From the NCBI RefSeq assembly GCF_001427905.1, contig NZ_LMEF01000023.1, forward strand, positions 288,687 to 352,686: a stretch of DNA of 64,000 bases. Direction: 5' to 3'. The notes under the pieces were generated by a model. The model saw nothing but the letters and a program-made list of their open reading frames with translations. It was not told where the DNA came from and ran no database searches. Below, in pieces: positions 44,036 through 52,434 of this stretch. The position numbers and the translations under genes were made by a program. Each line of letters begins with the position of its first letter. Position 1 is the stretch's first letter. This stretch comes from Flavobacterium sp. Root420. Lineage in GTDB: Bacteria > Bacteroidota > Bacteroidia > Flavobacteriales > Flavobacteriaceae.

Positions 44036-45467
44036 TTTTTTTCTCTATTAAATTAATTTTTTCAAACAATTTGGTAATTTCCAATTTTGTCGTTTCATCA
44101 AAGACAATACCCCTGTCTTTAAATTTATCCCATAATGTTTTTAGTCGGATTTTATCTTCACTTCCAATACATATTCTTGTTAGGAATAATAAAAGTTCTT
44201 GTGATAAAACAGTTGTATTACCTAATCTTCCTCTGAACTTAGTGTAATTTACTTTACCAAACTGCGAATACCACTTTGAATAGTCGCTATAAGGTTTGCT
44301 TCTGGACGAGTTTTCAAATTGGTATTTTATTTTAAACCAAAGTGAATAAATATTTTGAAGTATATTATCTGAAAGATTGTTATAAAATAAATCAAGCTCC
44401 AATAGTCGTTCACAATCTGTCCAGTTTTTTCCTGTGTCAAAAACGGTAATATTTTCTGTGTAAAAAATGATTAATTCATTTAAACAATCTTGAAATTTTT
44501 CTTTTTCATCAGGACTCAAGCTGTTGCAAATATTTATAATGTTTTGGTAGTCTTCAACTGGTTTTCCATCAACATAGATATAATTTAATAATTCTATAGT
44601 GTTTACGTGGGCAAAAACCGATTCTGAACATTTGTTTAATTGTTTCCAACCAACTGTATGACTTAGTAATCTGGTTTCCGATATAGTTTCCCAATCCATT
44701 GTGTAATAGATAGGTTTTATTTTTGCTTTTGAAATACCAAAATCATTAAAACGAAGTATTAACTGATTTAAATAGTGAAAATAATAATATTTAAAAAAGT
44801 CTTCAACGTGCTTTAATAGAAATGAATTATTTTTTGCTAAAAATGCAAAGTCCTCTACAAAACGATCCTTTATTTCTGGAAATAAATTATGATAAGTTAA
44901 ACCCTTTGATTTAGATGTTAAAACGGATAATTCAGGTAAACATTGAAGTATTAATTGATGCAATATGTTTTCATGATTTGTATCCTCATCTAAACTATTT
45001 GGATCAAAATTGTCATTTAAAAAAACATCAAAAATAAATTTTGAAACTTCTTTGATGGCATTATTAGAATTAATAAAATTCATATAAGAAAGAGTCTTAA
45101 TGTTGAATTTTATTAATCCATTTTCTTCATCAAAGAATATTTTGGAAAGCATGTTTTTTAATTCCTCAATATTTTGAGTTTCAACTTTAGATATGGCTTT
45201 TTTTACAATAGTTTCTTTAAGCTCAATCTTGAAAGAACTATTAGTTTGATTCAATTCAACCTGTGATTTATTATTTAAAATTCTAAATAATTCACCAATA
45301 ATACCTTGAAAGGATTTGAAATCTTCAGTAAAAGTATCACCGCTGGGATTCGTTTTAAATGGCAATAATCTTATTTGATTTCCAGTGACATGACTAAAAG
45401 TTTTGTTCTTAAAATATCTTTTTTCAAGACTATTTGATCCGGCTTTATTTAATTCTATTTGCATCAT
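43995..45467 (-). CDS. dptG: DNA phosphorothioation-dependent restriction protein DptG
   Basis: A 490-residue protein with no catalytic motif visible to me, and a helical composition rich in Asn, Lys and Leu. Its identity rests on position and length between dptF and dptH, plus phrases such as TVVLSQELLLFLTRICIG near the C-terminus that I associate with DptG. It overlaps dptF by four bases and dptH by 41 bases, which suggests fixed stoichiometry in the restriction complex. Confidence 0.9.
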   Translation of the reverse strand: MMQIELNKAGSNSLEKRYFKNKTFSHVTGNQIRLLPFKTNPSGDTFTEDFKSFQGIIGELFRILNNKSQVELNQTNSSFKIELKETIVKKAISKVETQNIEELKNMLSKIFFDEENGLIKFNIKTLSYMNFINSNNAIKEVSKFIFDVFLNDNFDPNSLDEDTNHENILHQLILQCLPELSVLTSKSKGLTYHNLFPEIKDRFVEDFAFLAKNNSFLLKHVEDFFKYYYFHYLNQLILRFNDFGISKAKIKPIYYTMDWETISETRLLSHTVGWKQLNKCSESVFAHVNTIELLNYIYVDGKPVEDYQNIINICNSLSPDEKEKFQDCLNELIIFYTENITVFDTGKNWTDCERLLELDLFYNNLSDNILQNIYSLWFKIKYQFENSSRSKPYSDYSKWYSQFGKVNYTKFRGRLGNTTVLSQELLLFLTRICIGSEDKIRLKTLWDKFKDRGIVFDETTKLEITKLFEKINLIEKKSDSGDAQYVKSTI

Positions 45468-47203
45468 ATCACTTGAAATTTATAGCCGCTAAAAGCGTCT
45501 TTGGAAAATTTGTAATCCACTGGTTTTCCAATATTAACTTCGTCAATATACAATGCGGCTTTATTGTTGTTCTGATTGATTAAAATATTGATGGAATTAA
45601 CAAAATAAACATAGTTATTGTTGTCTTTTTTATTCGGCCTATATCCTTGCGAAATCATTTTCAGTATCTTAAACAAACTGAAATCGACATGAAGTCTTAT
45701 AGTTTCTCTTTCATTATTTATTTTAAAGGACAAAGAAAATTCTTGTGTGAATTTATTTATTATGGAATCCTTTTTTTCTTTTAATGGATTCACATCTGGA
45801 ATGACTTCAAAATCCTTAAATACCCTATACTGAGTTTGTTTTTTTCCAACATTTATAACGACTTTATCATCTGCTTTTGGGTCCCCATTCCAATTCCTGG
45901 CTGCATTTTCAACAAGGTTATATATTTTTTTAACATAACTAGGATTGTGATTATTATAATGAAAGAGCCAAACTAAATACTCATTATAATCAGTGTCTTT
46001 CAAATAATCTTTTTCAAAGTAGTTACTAAAGTAGTTTAACCTCATAAAGAATCGGGAGAGGTCAGGTTTTGAAATTGCTACCTTTATTAGTTTCGATTCA
46101 ATTTTCTCCAAATATTCATTTTCAATATGTTTTGAAAAAATATCAAGTGCATTCTCCGCATTTATCAAGGTTAATAATACATCATCGGTAGCAGCATCTC
46201 TATGGAGACAAGGGTCCAAAGTCTCAATTTTTTCAAATAAACTGGAAAGCTCTGGATGCTCAAATAAATAGTTAGGAATTAAATTTGATATATATTGAGA
46301 TCCATTCATTCTTTCGATTACTTTGAAATAATCAGCTTCATTAATTACAGATAGATCAACTGGGACGATTATGTCGTATACAAAGTTTAATAAAGTACGA
46401 ATCGATACAATTTCTTTACTTTTAATGATGGATTTCACTATGAGTTGTGATACAATATTTCTGTTGTTCTCACTAAAGAGAAATTCGTAATTGTAAAGTA
46501 TTGGACAACATAATTTATCGGAATTAATAACTTTATACTCTAGGTATGCTTTGTGAATTGTGTTTGCTGAATTATTCTCAACTATTTTTCCAAGTAGACT
46601 AGAAATTACTTTCGAGGTTGGTCCTTCTTCAGTCAATGAATACATATGATAATCTGTAAAATTGACATGGTGAAAATTACTTTTACTATCAAATTCATCA
46701 TCATGAATTAAATCTGTATCTAATATTTTACTTGATGAAATATAGTTTTTTAAGAATTGAAATTCATCACCAAATTCCTCAATAAACTTACTTAAAGTAC
46801 CTAAATTGATTGCTAAAATAATTTTGTCTTTTGATGCTGTTATATTGTCATCCCTAAATCCCTGTAATAATTTATAAAGTGTTTCATTGGAAGATTCATT
46901 TGGGTTGTGGGATTCTGTTGCATCATTATGAATTCTAAATTGTGAGATAATACTTTCTAACTCATCATGCAGATGCGAAAGTATATGTGATTTCCCATCA
47001 CCAACATTGCCACAAACAAGCAATAATTGTGCATCAGCTTTCTCACTTGCCTTTGAAATGATTTTTTTTAATTTTTTCTCGACGTCTCGTTCAATATGTA
47101 GATACTTTTTAAACCCATTTAAATTTGAATAGGCACCTTGCGCAATTGCATATTTAGATGATTCTCTTAATTTTTGTAATTCGATTAAAAATTTATTTTC
47201 CAT
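45464..47203 (-). CDS. dptF: DNA phosphorothioation-dependent restriction protein DptF
   Basis: A 579-residue P-loop NTPase. Walker A is CGNVGDGKSHI at about 64-74, with a following SHLHDELESI helix. The segment KIILAINLGTLSKF is a typical DptF beta strand and helix. It is the first of the restriction genes. Only 49 bases separate it from the HTH regulator gene upstream on the same strand, so both are probably transcribed together. Confidence 0.94.
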   Translation of the reverse strand: MENKFLIELQKLRESSKYAIAQGAYSNLNGFKKYLHIERDVEKKLKKIISKASEKADAQLLLVCGNVGDGKSHILSHLHDELESIISQFRIHNDATESHNPNESSNETLYKLLQGFRDDNITASKDKIILAINLGTLSKFIEEFGDEFQFLKNYISSSKILDTDLIHDDEFDSKSNFHHVNFTDYHMYSLTEEGPTSKVISSLLGKIVENNSANTIHKAYLEYKVINSDKLCCPILYNYEFLFSENNRNIVSQLIVKSIIKSKEIVSIRTLLNFVYDIIVPVDLSVINEADYFKVIERMNGSQYISNLIPNYLFEHPELSSLFEKIETLDPCLHRDAATDDVLLTLINAENALDIFSKHIENEYLEKIESKLIKVAISKPDLSRFFMRLNYFSNYFEKDYLKDTDYNEYLVWLFHYNNHNPSYVKKIYNLVENAARNWNGDPKADDKVVINVGKKQTQYRVFKDFEVIPDVNPLKEKKDSIINKFTQEFSLSFKINNERETIRLHVDFSLFKILKMISQGYRPNKKDNNNYVYFVNSINILINQNNNKAALYIDEVNIGKPVDYKFSKDAFSGYKFQVI

Positions 47204-47252
47204 TCTTATTATTTTTTCAAGGAGGTTTCAGAAATTAAATTTTTTATTATTT

Positions 47253-47492
47253 CTAAATATTATCTTCAAAATCAAATAATGATTTTGGATTTATGTTTAA
47301 TCCATTTGAAAGTTGTAAAATAGTTGACAATTGAATGTTTATCTCCCCTTTTTCAATCTTACTAATGTTACTATGATCTATGTCGCATCTTTGAGCTAAT
47401 TGTCTATAACTCAAATTTTGTTCTGTTCTGAATTTTTCGACTTGCTTACCGAATGCAAGCTGAAAATCAGTTTTTTTTATAATATTATTCAT
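47253..47492 (-). CDS. XRE/Cro-type HTH regulator of the dpt operon
   Basis: A 79-residue protein from the ATG at 47492; a longer frame to 47693 crosses the palindrome-rich region and is rejected. The HTH is LSYRQLAQRCDIDHSNISKIEKG, a standard XRE layout, with a C-terminal LSNGLNINPKSLFDF. It probably controls the xre-dptF-dptG-dptH-membrane protein-dndB transcript, perhaps delaying restriction until DNA is modified after ICE transfer, by analogy with control proteins of restriction-modification systems. Confidence 0.9.
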   Translation of the reverse strand: MNNIIKKTDFQLAFGKQVEKFRTEQNLSYRQLAQRCDIDHSNISKIEKGEINIQLSTILQLSNGLNINPKSLFDFEDNI

Positions 47493-48007
47493 CGCTTTTT
47501 TTATTAAAGCAATTTCAGTAGAAACATAAAAAATAGTGTGGGTTTTTAACACCACATTTAATATTTTTGTTATATTTGCAACTAATTGTATACATTTGCG
47601 ATTCTTCATAAAAATAATTTGAAGCATTCGCTTAGAATCTCGACTTGAAAACTGGAAATTTAAAAGGAACGAGAGGATAAGTAAGATGCTCACGCCTATG
47701 GCGTGGGCTCACTTATTGTTCCTCGGTATTTCCAGTACCTCAAGTCGATAAGCTGAGTTCCGCGCCTTTTTTTATGCTTAAAAACTCACTTACGACTCTT
47801 AGCATTTCGACTTCAATTTTCCTTTAAGTTTCGCATCAGAAAAGTCAAACCTTTTAAAAAATATCATTGCCTGTGGATTAAATAATTTCTTTTATGTTTA
47901 TTAAGCCGTCTACTTAATACATAAAAAACGATCCTCTACTTCGTCGCCAAACAACCATAGAGGACCGTAGCTAATCAAATCACATTTAACTAACCAATCC
48001 CAATATT
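47493..48007. other. Intergenic region with long imperfect hairpin between defence island and Sus cluster
   Basis: This 515-base gap holds the promoter region of the xre-dpt operon, including a TGTATACA palindrome near 47588-47595 that may be an XRE operator. A long imperfect inverted repeat at 47630-47754 follows, and then a leader of susC with a short hairpin: TCCTCTA at 47932-47938 against TAGAGGA at 47958-47964. A partly similar direct copy of the hairpin arm is seen near 47799-47823. No gene is apparent. Confidence 0.6.
47630..47754. repeat. Long imperfect inverted repeat, candidate ncRNA or REP/MITE-like element
   Basis: The left arm (about 47630-47696) reads outward as CTTAG, CTCGACTTGA, CTGGAAAT, AGGAAC, ATAAGT and CACGCC. 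The right arm (47700-47754) carries the complements GGCGTG, ACTTAT, GTTCCT, ATTTCCAG, TCAAGTCG and AAGC. The loop is TAT. A further imperfect direct copy with CTTAGCATTTCGACTT begins near 47799. The stem is too long and interrupted for a simple terminator. Confidence 0.7.
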
Positions 48008-51000
48008 ATGAATAATTTTTCATTTTACAAGGATGGGAAAGCTGTTTATTGCCTGTTTTTTATGGGTATATTCTTGACTTTTTCATCTGTTCAAGCCAAA
48101 AATTCCAATCGGACTGGCTCTTCATTTTTCCAACAACATCAAATTCAGGGTACTGTCACCGATGGTACTAACCCTTTGCCCGGAGTTACAATTTCCATAA
48201 AAAACAGAGTTAATGTTAATACTATATCGGATTATAGTGGACAGTATGCTATATCTGCGTCCGCAGATGATGTATTAATAGTTTCTTTTATAGGTTTTAA
48301 AACAGCCATAATTCCAGTTCAGGGAAGGACCAGTATAAATATCAAATTAGAATTTGATACCACTACTCTACAGGAAGTGCGGGTGAATGCTGGATATTAC
48401 TCCGTAAAGGAAAGCGAGCGTACAGGAAATATTGCTCGTATAACCGCAAAAGATATTGAAACGCAGCCTGTAACCAATGTACTTGCTACTATGCAGGGTC
48501 GAATGGCAGGTGTCAACATTGTACAGAATACAGGCGTTCCTGGTGGTGGCTTTGACATTAAAATACGTGGTCAAAACAGTATTGGCAGTGATGGTAATTC
48601 TCCTCTTTATATAATCGACGGAGTGCCTTTCGGCTCCGATCCAATTGGCTCCAATTATACGGGTACAACATTTCCAAATGTAACAAGTCCGCTCAACAGC
48701 ATTAATCCCGATTCCATAGAGAGCATTGAAATACTAAAAGATGCCGATGCTACCTCTATCTATGGTTCGAGAGGCGCGAACGGAGTTGTACTTATAACAA
48801 CAAAAAAAGGAAAATCAGGGAAAACAAAATACATCTTTACTGCCTCCACTGGCGCTGGAAAAGTTACTAAGTTTTTGAAACTTATGAATACACAGCAGTA
48901 TCTGGCAATGAGAAAACAGGCATTTCTAAATGACGGTATACCTTACAACGACTGGGACTATGATGTTAATGGAACTTGGGATCAGAACAGATATACAGAC
49001 TGGCAGAAAAAACTTTTGGGAGGTACCGCCCAGATCACTGAACTGCAGGGGAGCATATCAGGCGGTTCCGATAACACCCAATTCCTAATCAGCGGTAATT
49101 ATCATACAGAATCTACCGTTTTTATTGGTGATTTTCTTTATAAAAAAGGCGGAAGCCAAATAAATTTGAATCACCATTCTGATGATCAAAAATTTAAATT
49201 AAATTTTTCAGCAGGCTTGAATCTTCAAAACAATGATCAGCCTTCCTACGATTTTACCTATGATGCTCGATCACTGCCTCCAAATGCTCCTGTTCTTTAT
49301 CAGGCGGACGGTCAACTGAACTGGGAAAATGGAACTTGGGAAAATCCACTACGAAACATCAATACTAAATTTGAATCCAAGACAAATGACTTGGTTGCTA
49401 ATACTGTGGTGTCTTATGAATTAATACCGGGTCTGACTGTAAAAAGCAATCTGGGATATACCAATTTGACAAATAAAGAAACAAGAATAATACCTTCAAC
49501 CATTTACAATCCTGCCTACAATGTCAGCGCAGCCAATTCAGTAATATTCCTTAATAATACAGATCGTTCGTCATGGATTGTAGAACCACAAATAAACTGG
49601 AAAAAAGAAATATTAAACGGTAAACTCGATGTTATTCTCGGCTCAACCTTTCAAAACCAGAAAACCACAAGATTTTTTCAGTCCGGATCGGGATTCAGCT
49701 CTAACAGTCTCATTTACAACCTCGCAGCCGCATCAATTACTCGCGTACTTTTAAATGATGAAACTGAGTATAAATATCAGGCTTTTTTTGGAAGGCTTAA
49801 TTACAATTGGCAACAGCGTTATATCATAAATCTTACAGCAAGGCGGGACGGATCAAGCCGTTTCGGTCCCGGAAATCAGTTTGCAAATTTTGGAGCAGCA
49901 GGTGTAGCATGGCTTTTTTCTAATGAAGATTTTCTTCATAACAGTTCATGGCTGAGCTTTGGTAAGATACGCTCCAGTTATGGAACAACGGGAAATGATC
50001 AAATCGGAGATTATCAGTTTCTAAATACCTATACCACCACAGGAGTTCTCTATAATGGTACTGTTGGTCTTAAACCCTCGAGACTATTTAATCCTGATTT
50101 TGGATGGGAAACTAATGAAAAATTAGAAGCAGCAATTGAATTAGGTTTCCTTCGGGACCGAATTTTTACCACAATAGCATGGTATAAAAATCGCTCTTCC
50201 AATCAGCTTGTAGGTGTTCCGCTTCCCGGTACAACAGGATTTACACTTTTACAGTCCAATCTTAATGCAACTGTTGAAAATTCGGGCTTGGAGCTAACAC
50301 TTCGGACTATAAATTTAACTAAAGGTTCTTTTAATTGGACGACCAACCTAAACTTAACGTTTGCTAAAAATAAACTTATAGAATTTCCGGGACTTGAAAG
50401 CTCGCCTTATAATCAGCAGTATCGTATAGGACAGCCATTAAACATTGAGCTTCTTTATAAAAATAACGGGGTTAATCCGCAAACAGGAGTTTACGAGTTT
50501 GAAGACGTAAATAAAGACATGAGGATATCTTTTCCTGAAGACCAACAGACTATAGCAGATTTAAATCCAAAATATTACGGAGGAATTCAAAATCAGCTTA
50601 CATATAAAAATTTAACCTTAGATTTCTTATTTCAGTTTGTAAAACAAAAAAACAGAAGCTACCCAATGGGACCAGCTGGTATGATGTCCAATCAGCAGGA
50701 GCGTATAATCAACAGCTGGCAAAATCCTGGCGATACCAAACCTTATCAAACTTATACAACAGGCTACAATAATGATGCGCTGACTGGTGATTATTTATAT
50801 TCAGAAAGTGACGCATCAATAACCGACGCATCATTTATCCGATTAAAAAATATTTCCCTCAACTATAATGTCCCACTTCATTTAAAAGAAATACAATGCA
50901 AAATTATGCTGCAGGGACAGAATCTTTTGACTTTTACCAAATATAAAGATGGCGATCCTGAATTTACCAGCTACGGATTTTTGCCTCCCTTAAAAGTTAT

Positions 51001-51028
51001 AACAGCTGGAATACAATTAACATTCTAA
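48008..51028 (+). CDS. SusC/RagA-type TonB-dependent outer membrane transporter
   Basis: A 1006-residue outer-membrane protein. It has a signal peptide ending near SSVQA (residue about 31), an N-terminal carboxypeptidase-like repeat domain (QGTVTDGTNPLPGVTISIK), the plug (NGVVLITTKK and the SIEILKDADATSIYGSRG TonB-dependent signature), then a beta barrel ending with an aromatic C-terminus (GIQLTF). SusC proteins import oligomers captured by the SusD partner. The SusD gene follows 10 bases later. An S9 peptidase in the same unit suggests a peptide ligand, not a glycan. Confidence 0.95.
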   Translation: MNNFSFYKDGKAVYCLFFMGIFLTFSSVQAKNSNRTGSSFFQQHQIQGTVTDGTNPLPGVTISIKNRVNVNTISDYSGQYAISASADDVLIVSFIGFKTAIIPVQGRTSINIKLEFDTTTLQEVRVNAGYYSVKESERTGNIARITAKDIETQPVTNVLATMQGRMAGVNIVQNTGVPGGGFDIKIRGQNSIGSDGNSPLYIIDGVPFGSDPIGSNYTGTTFPNVTSPLNSINPDSIESIEILKDADATSIYGSRGANGVVLITTKKGKSGKTKYIFTASTGAGKVTKFLKLMNTQQYLAMRKQAFLNDGIPYNDWDYDVNGTWDQNRYTDWQKKLLGGTAQITELQGSISGGSDNTQFLISGNYHTESTVFIGDFLYKKGGSQINLNHHSDDQKFKLNFSAGLNLQNNDQPSYDFTYDARSLPPNAPVLYQADGQLNWENGTWENPLRNINTKFESKTNDLVANTVVSYELIPGLTVKSNLGYTNLTNKETRIIPSTIYNPAYNVSAANSVIFLNNTDRSSWIVEPQINWKKEILNGKLDVILGSTFQNQKTTRFFQSGSGFSSNSLIYNLAAASITRVLLNDETEYKYQAFFGRLNYNWQQRYIINLTARRDGSSRFGPGNQFANFGAAGVAWLFSNEDFLHNSSWLSFGKIRSSYGTTGNDQIGDYQFLNTYTTTGVLYNGTVGLKPSRLFNPDFGWETNEKLEAAIELGFLRDRIFTTIAWYKNRSSNQLVGVPLPGTTGFTLLQSNLNATVENSGLELTLRTINLTKGSFNWTTNLNLTFAKNKLIEFPGLESSPYNQQYRIGQPLNIELLYKNNGVNPQTGVYEFEDVNKDMRISFPEDQQTIADLNPKYYGGIQNQLTYKNLTLDFLFQFVKQKNRSYPMGPAGMMSNQQERIINSWQNPGDTKPYQTYTTGYNNDALTGDYLYSESDASITDASFIRLKNISLNYNVPLHLKEIQCKIMLQGQNLLTFTKYKDGDPEFTSYGFLPPLKVITAGIQLTF

Positions 51029-51038
51029 ATCTATAACT

Positions 51039-52424
51039 ATGAAAACAGTATATATTATAACAAAACACCTTCTCCTCAGCTACATTATTATAGCTATTTT
51101 TTCCTGCGATTCATTTGTTGAAGTTGATCTTCCAAAATCACAATTAACTAGTGTGGCCGTTTTTCAAGATTATGCTACTGCCGACGCAGCTCTTACGGAT
51201 ATCTATTCCAATATTAGAGACATTGGTATTTTAACAGGAACCGGATACGGTATTTCCAATCAGTTAGGAAATTACACTGATGAAATTACAAGTAATCAGA
51301 ATCCAAATAACACTAGCTTAAATTTTTATAATAATGCACTCTTGCCCTCAAATACAGTTGTTAGCGGCTATTGGAATGCATCATATAATCAGATATATGC
51401 CTCAAATGCTATAATTGAAGGTGTCGAAATAAGTAATAACCTATCTGACCAGCAGAAAAAACAGTTAAAAGGTGAAGCGCTTTTCATACGCTCTTTACTG
51501 CATTTATATCTCGTAAATATTTTTGGTGATGTTCCTTATATTACCCAGACGGATTATAGAAAAAATAGTGTTGTTAGCAGAACCTCATCTGAAAAAGTAT
51601 ATGAAAATATAATTTACGATCTCAATGATGCTATTACATTACTATCAGACAATGGAAATGATTTTGAAAGGGTTCGTCCTGGCATATCTGCAGCAAAAGC
51701 CCTGCTCGCGAGAACTTACTTGTATAACCATTCATATCCTGAAGCGGCTAACATGGCTTCGGCTGTTCTGAATCAGGAAGACCTGTATGCTCTCGAAGAT
51801 ATCAATATGGTTTTTCTAATTACTTCTAAAGAAACAATCTGGCAGCTGCAGTCAGGCGAATCAGGGCGAAATACATTAGAGGCTTCTTTTTTTACTTTTA
51901 CTTCAGGACCGCCTCCTCAGGTTTCCCTGAGCAATGAACTAGTAAATTCATTCGCTTCTAATGATCTCCGACGTACTCAATGGATAAAAACTGTCAGTGA
52001 TGGAACATCCATATGGTACCATGTATATAAATATAAGGAAAACAACTCCACATCAGTTTCAAAAGAATATTCGGTTGTATTCAGGCTTGCTGAACAATAT
52101 CTTATAAGAGCTGAGGCCCGCGCAGAACAAGGAGATCTTATTGGTGCCAAAGAAGATTTAAATAAAATCAGACATCGTGCCGGTTTAGATGATACCGATG
52201 CCATATCGAAACCAGAAATTCTGACTGCCATATTAAACGAAAGAAAATGGGAGTTTTTTACTGAGAGAGGTCATCGTTTTTTTGATCTAAAACGTTTTGG
52301 ACAACTTGATAATGTTTTAAGCAATGTGAAGTCCGGATGGAATACTAGTGATAGTTTATTTCCAATTCCACAGACTGAATTAAGTGCAAACCCAAATCTT
52401 CGCCCTCAAAATCCCGGATATTAA
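51039..52424 (+). CDS. SusD/RagB-type surface lipoprotein
   Basis: A 461-residue lipoprotein (lipobox IFSC, Cys near residue 23) with the SusD fold. N-terminal SusD_3-like region has KKQLKGEALFIRSLLHLYLVNIFG, and the C-terminal region has LNKIRHRAGL, ERKWEFFTERGHRFFDLKRFG, and LRPQNPGY at the end. It forms the lid of the SusC complex at the cell surface and binds the ligand. It is directly downstream of the susC-type gene and upstream of the peptidase gene. Confidence 0.95.
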   Translation: MKTVYIITKHLLLSYIIIAIFSCDSFVEVDLPKSQLTSVAVFQDYATADAALTDIYSNIRDIGILTGTGYGISNQLGNYTDEITSNQNPNNTSLNFYNNALLPSNTVVSGYWNASYNQIYASNAIIEGVEISNNLSDQQKKQLKGEALFIRSLLHLYLVNIFGDVPYITQTDYRKNSVVSRTSSEKVYENIIYDLNDAITLLSDNGNDFERVRPGISAAKALLARTYLYNHSYPEAANMASAVLNQEDLYALEDINMVFLITSKETIWQLQSGESGRNTLEASFFTFTSGPPPQVSLSNELVNSFASNDLRRTQWIKTVSDGTSIWYHVYKYKENNSTSVSKEYSVVFRLAEQYLIRAEARAEQGDLIGAKEDLNKIRHRAGLDDTDAISKPEILTAILNERKWEFFTERGHRFFDLKRFGQLDNVLSNVKSGWNTSDSLFPIPQTELSANPNLRPQNPGY

Positions 52425-52434
52425 ATCACTAAGT

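Noticed and set aside
47493..47693. Longer start for the XRE regulator
   Set aside because: The added 67 residues cover the promoter region and the hairpin arm and are hydrophobic without purpose.
47630..47830. Retron msr-msd or CRISPR repeat
   Set aside because: No reverse transcriptase lies in the window and the arms are not spaced as repeats with unique spacers.
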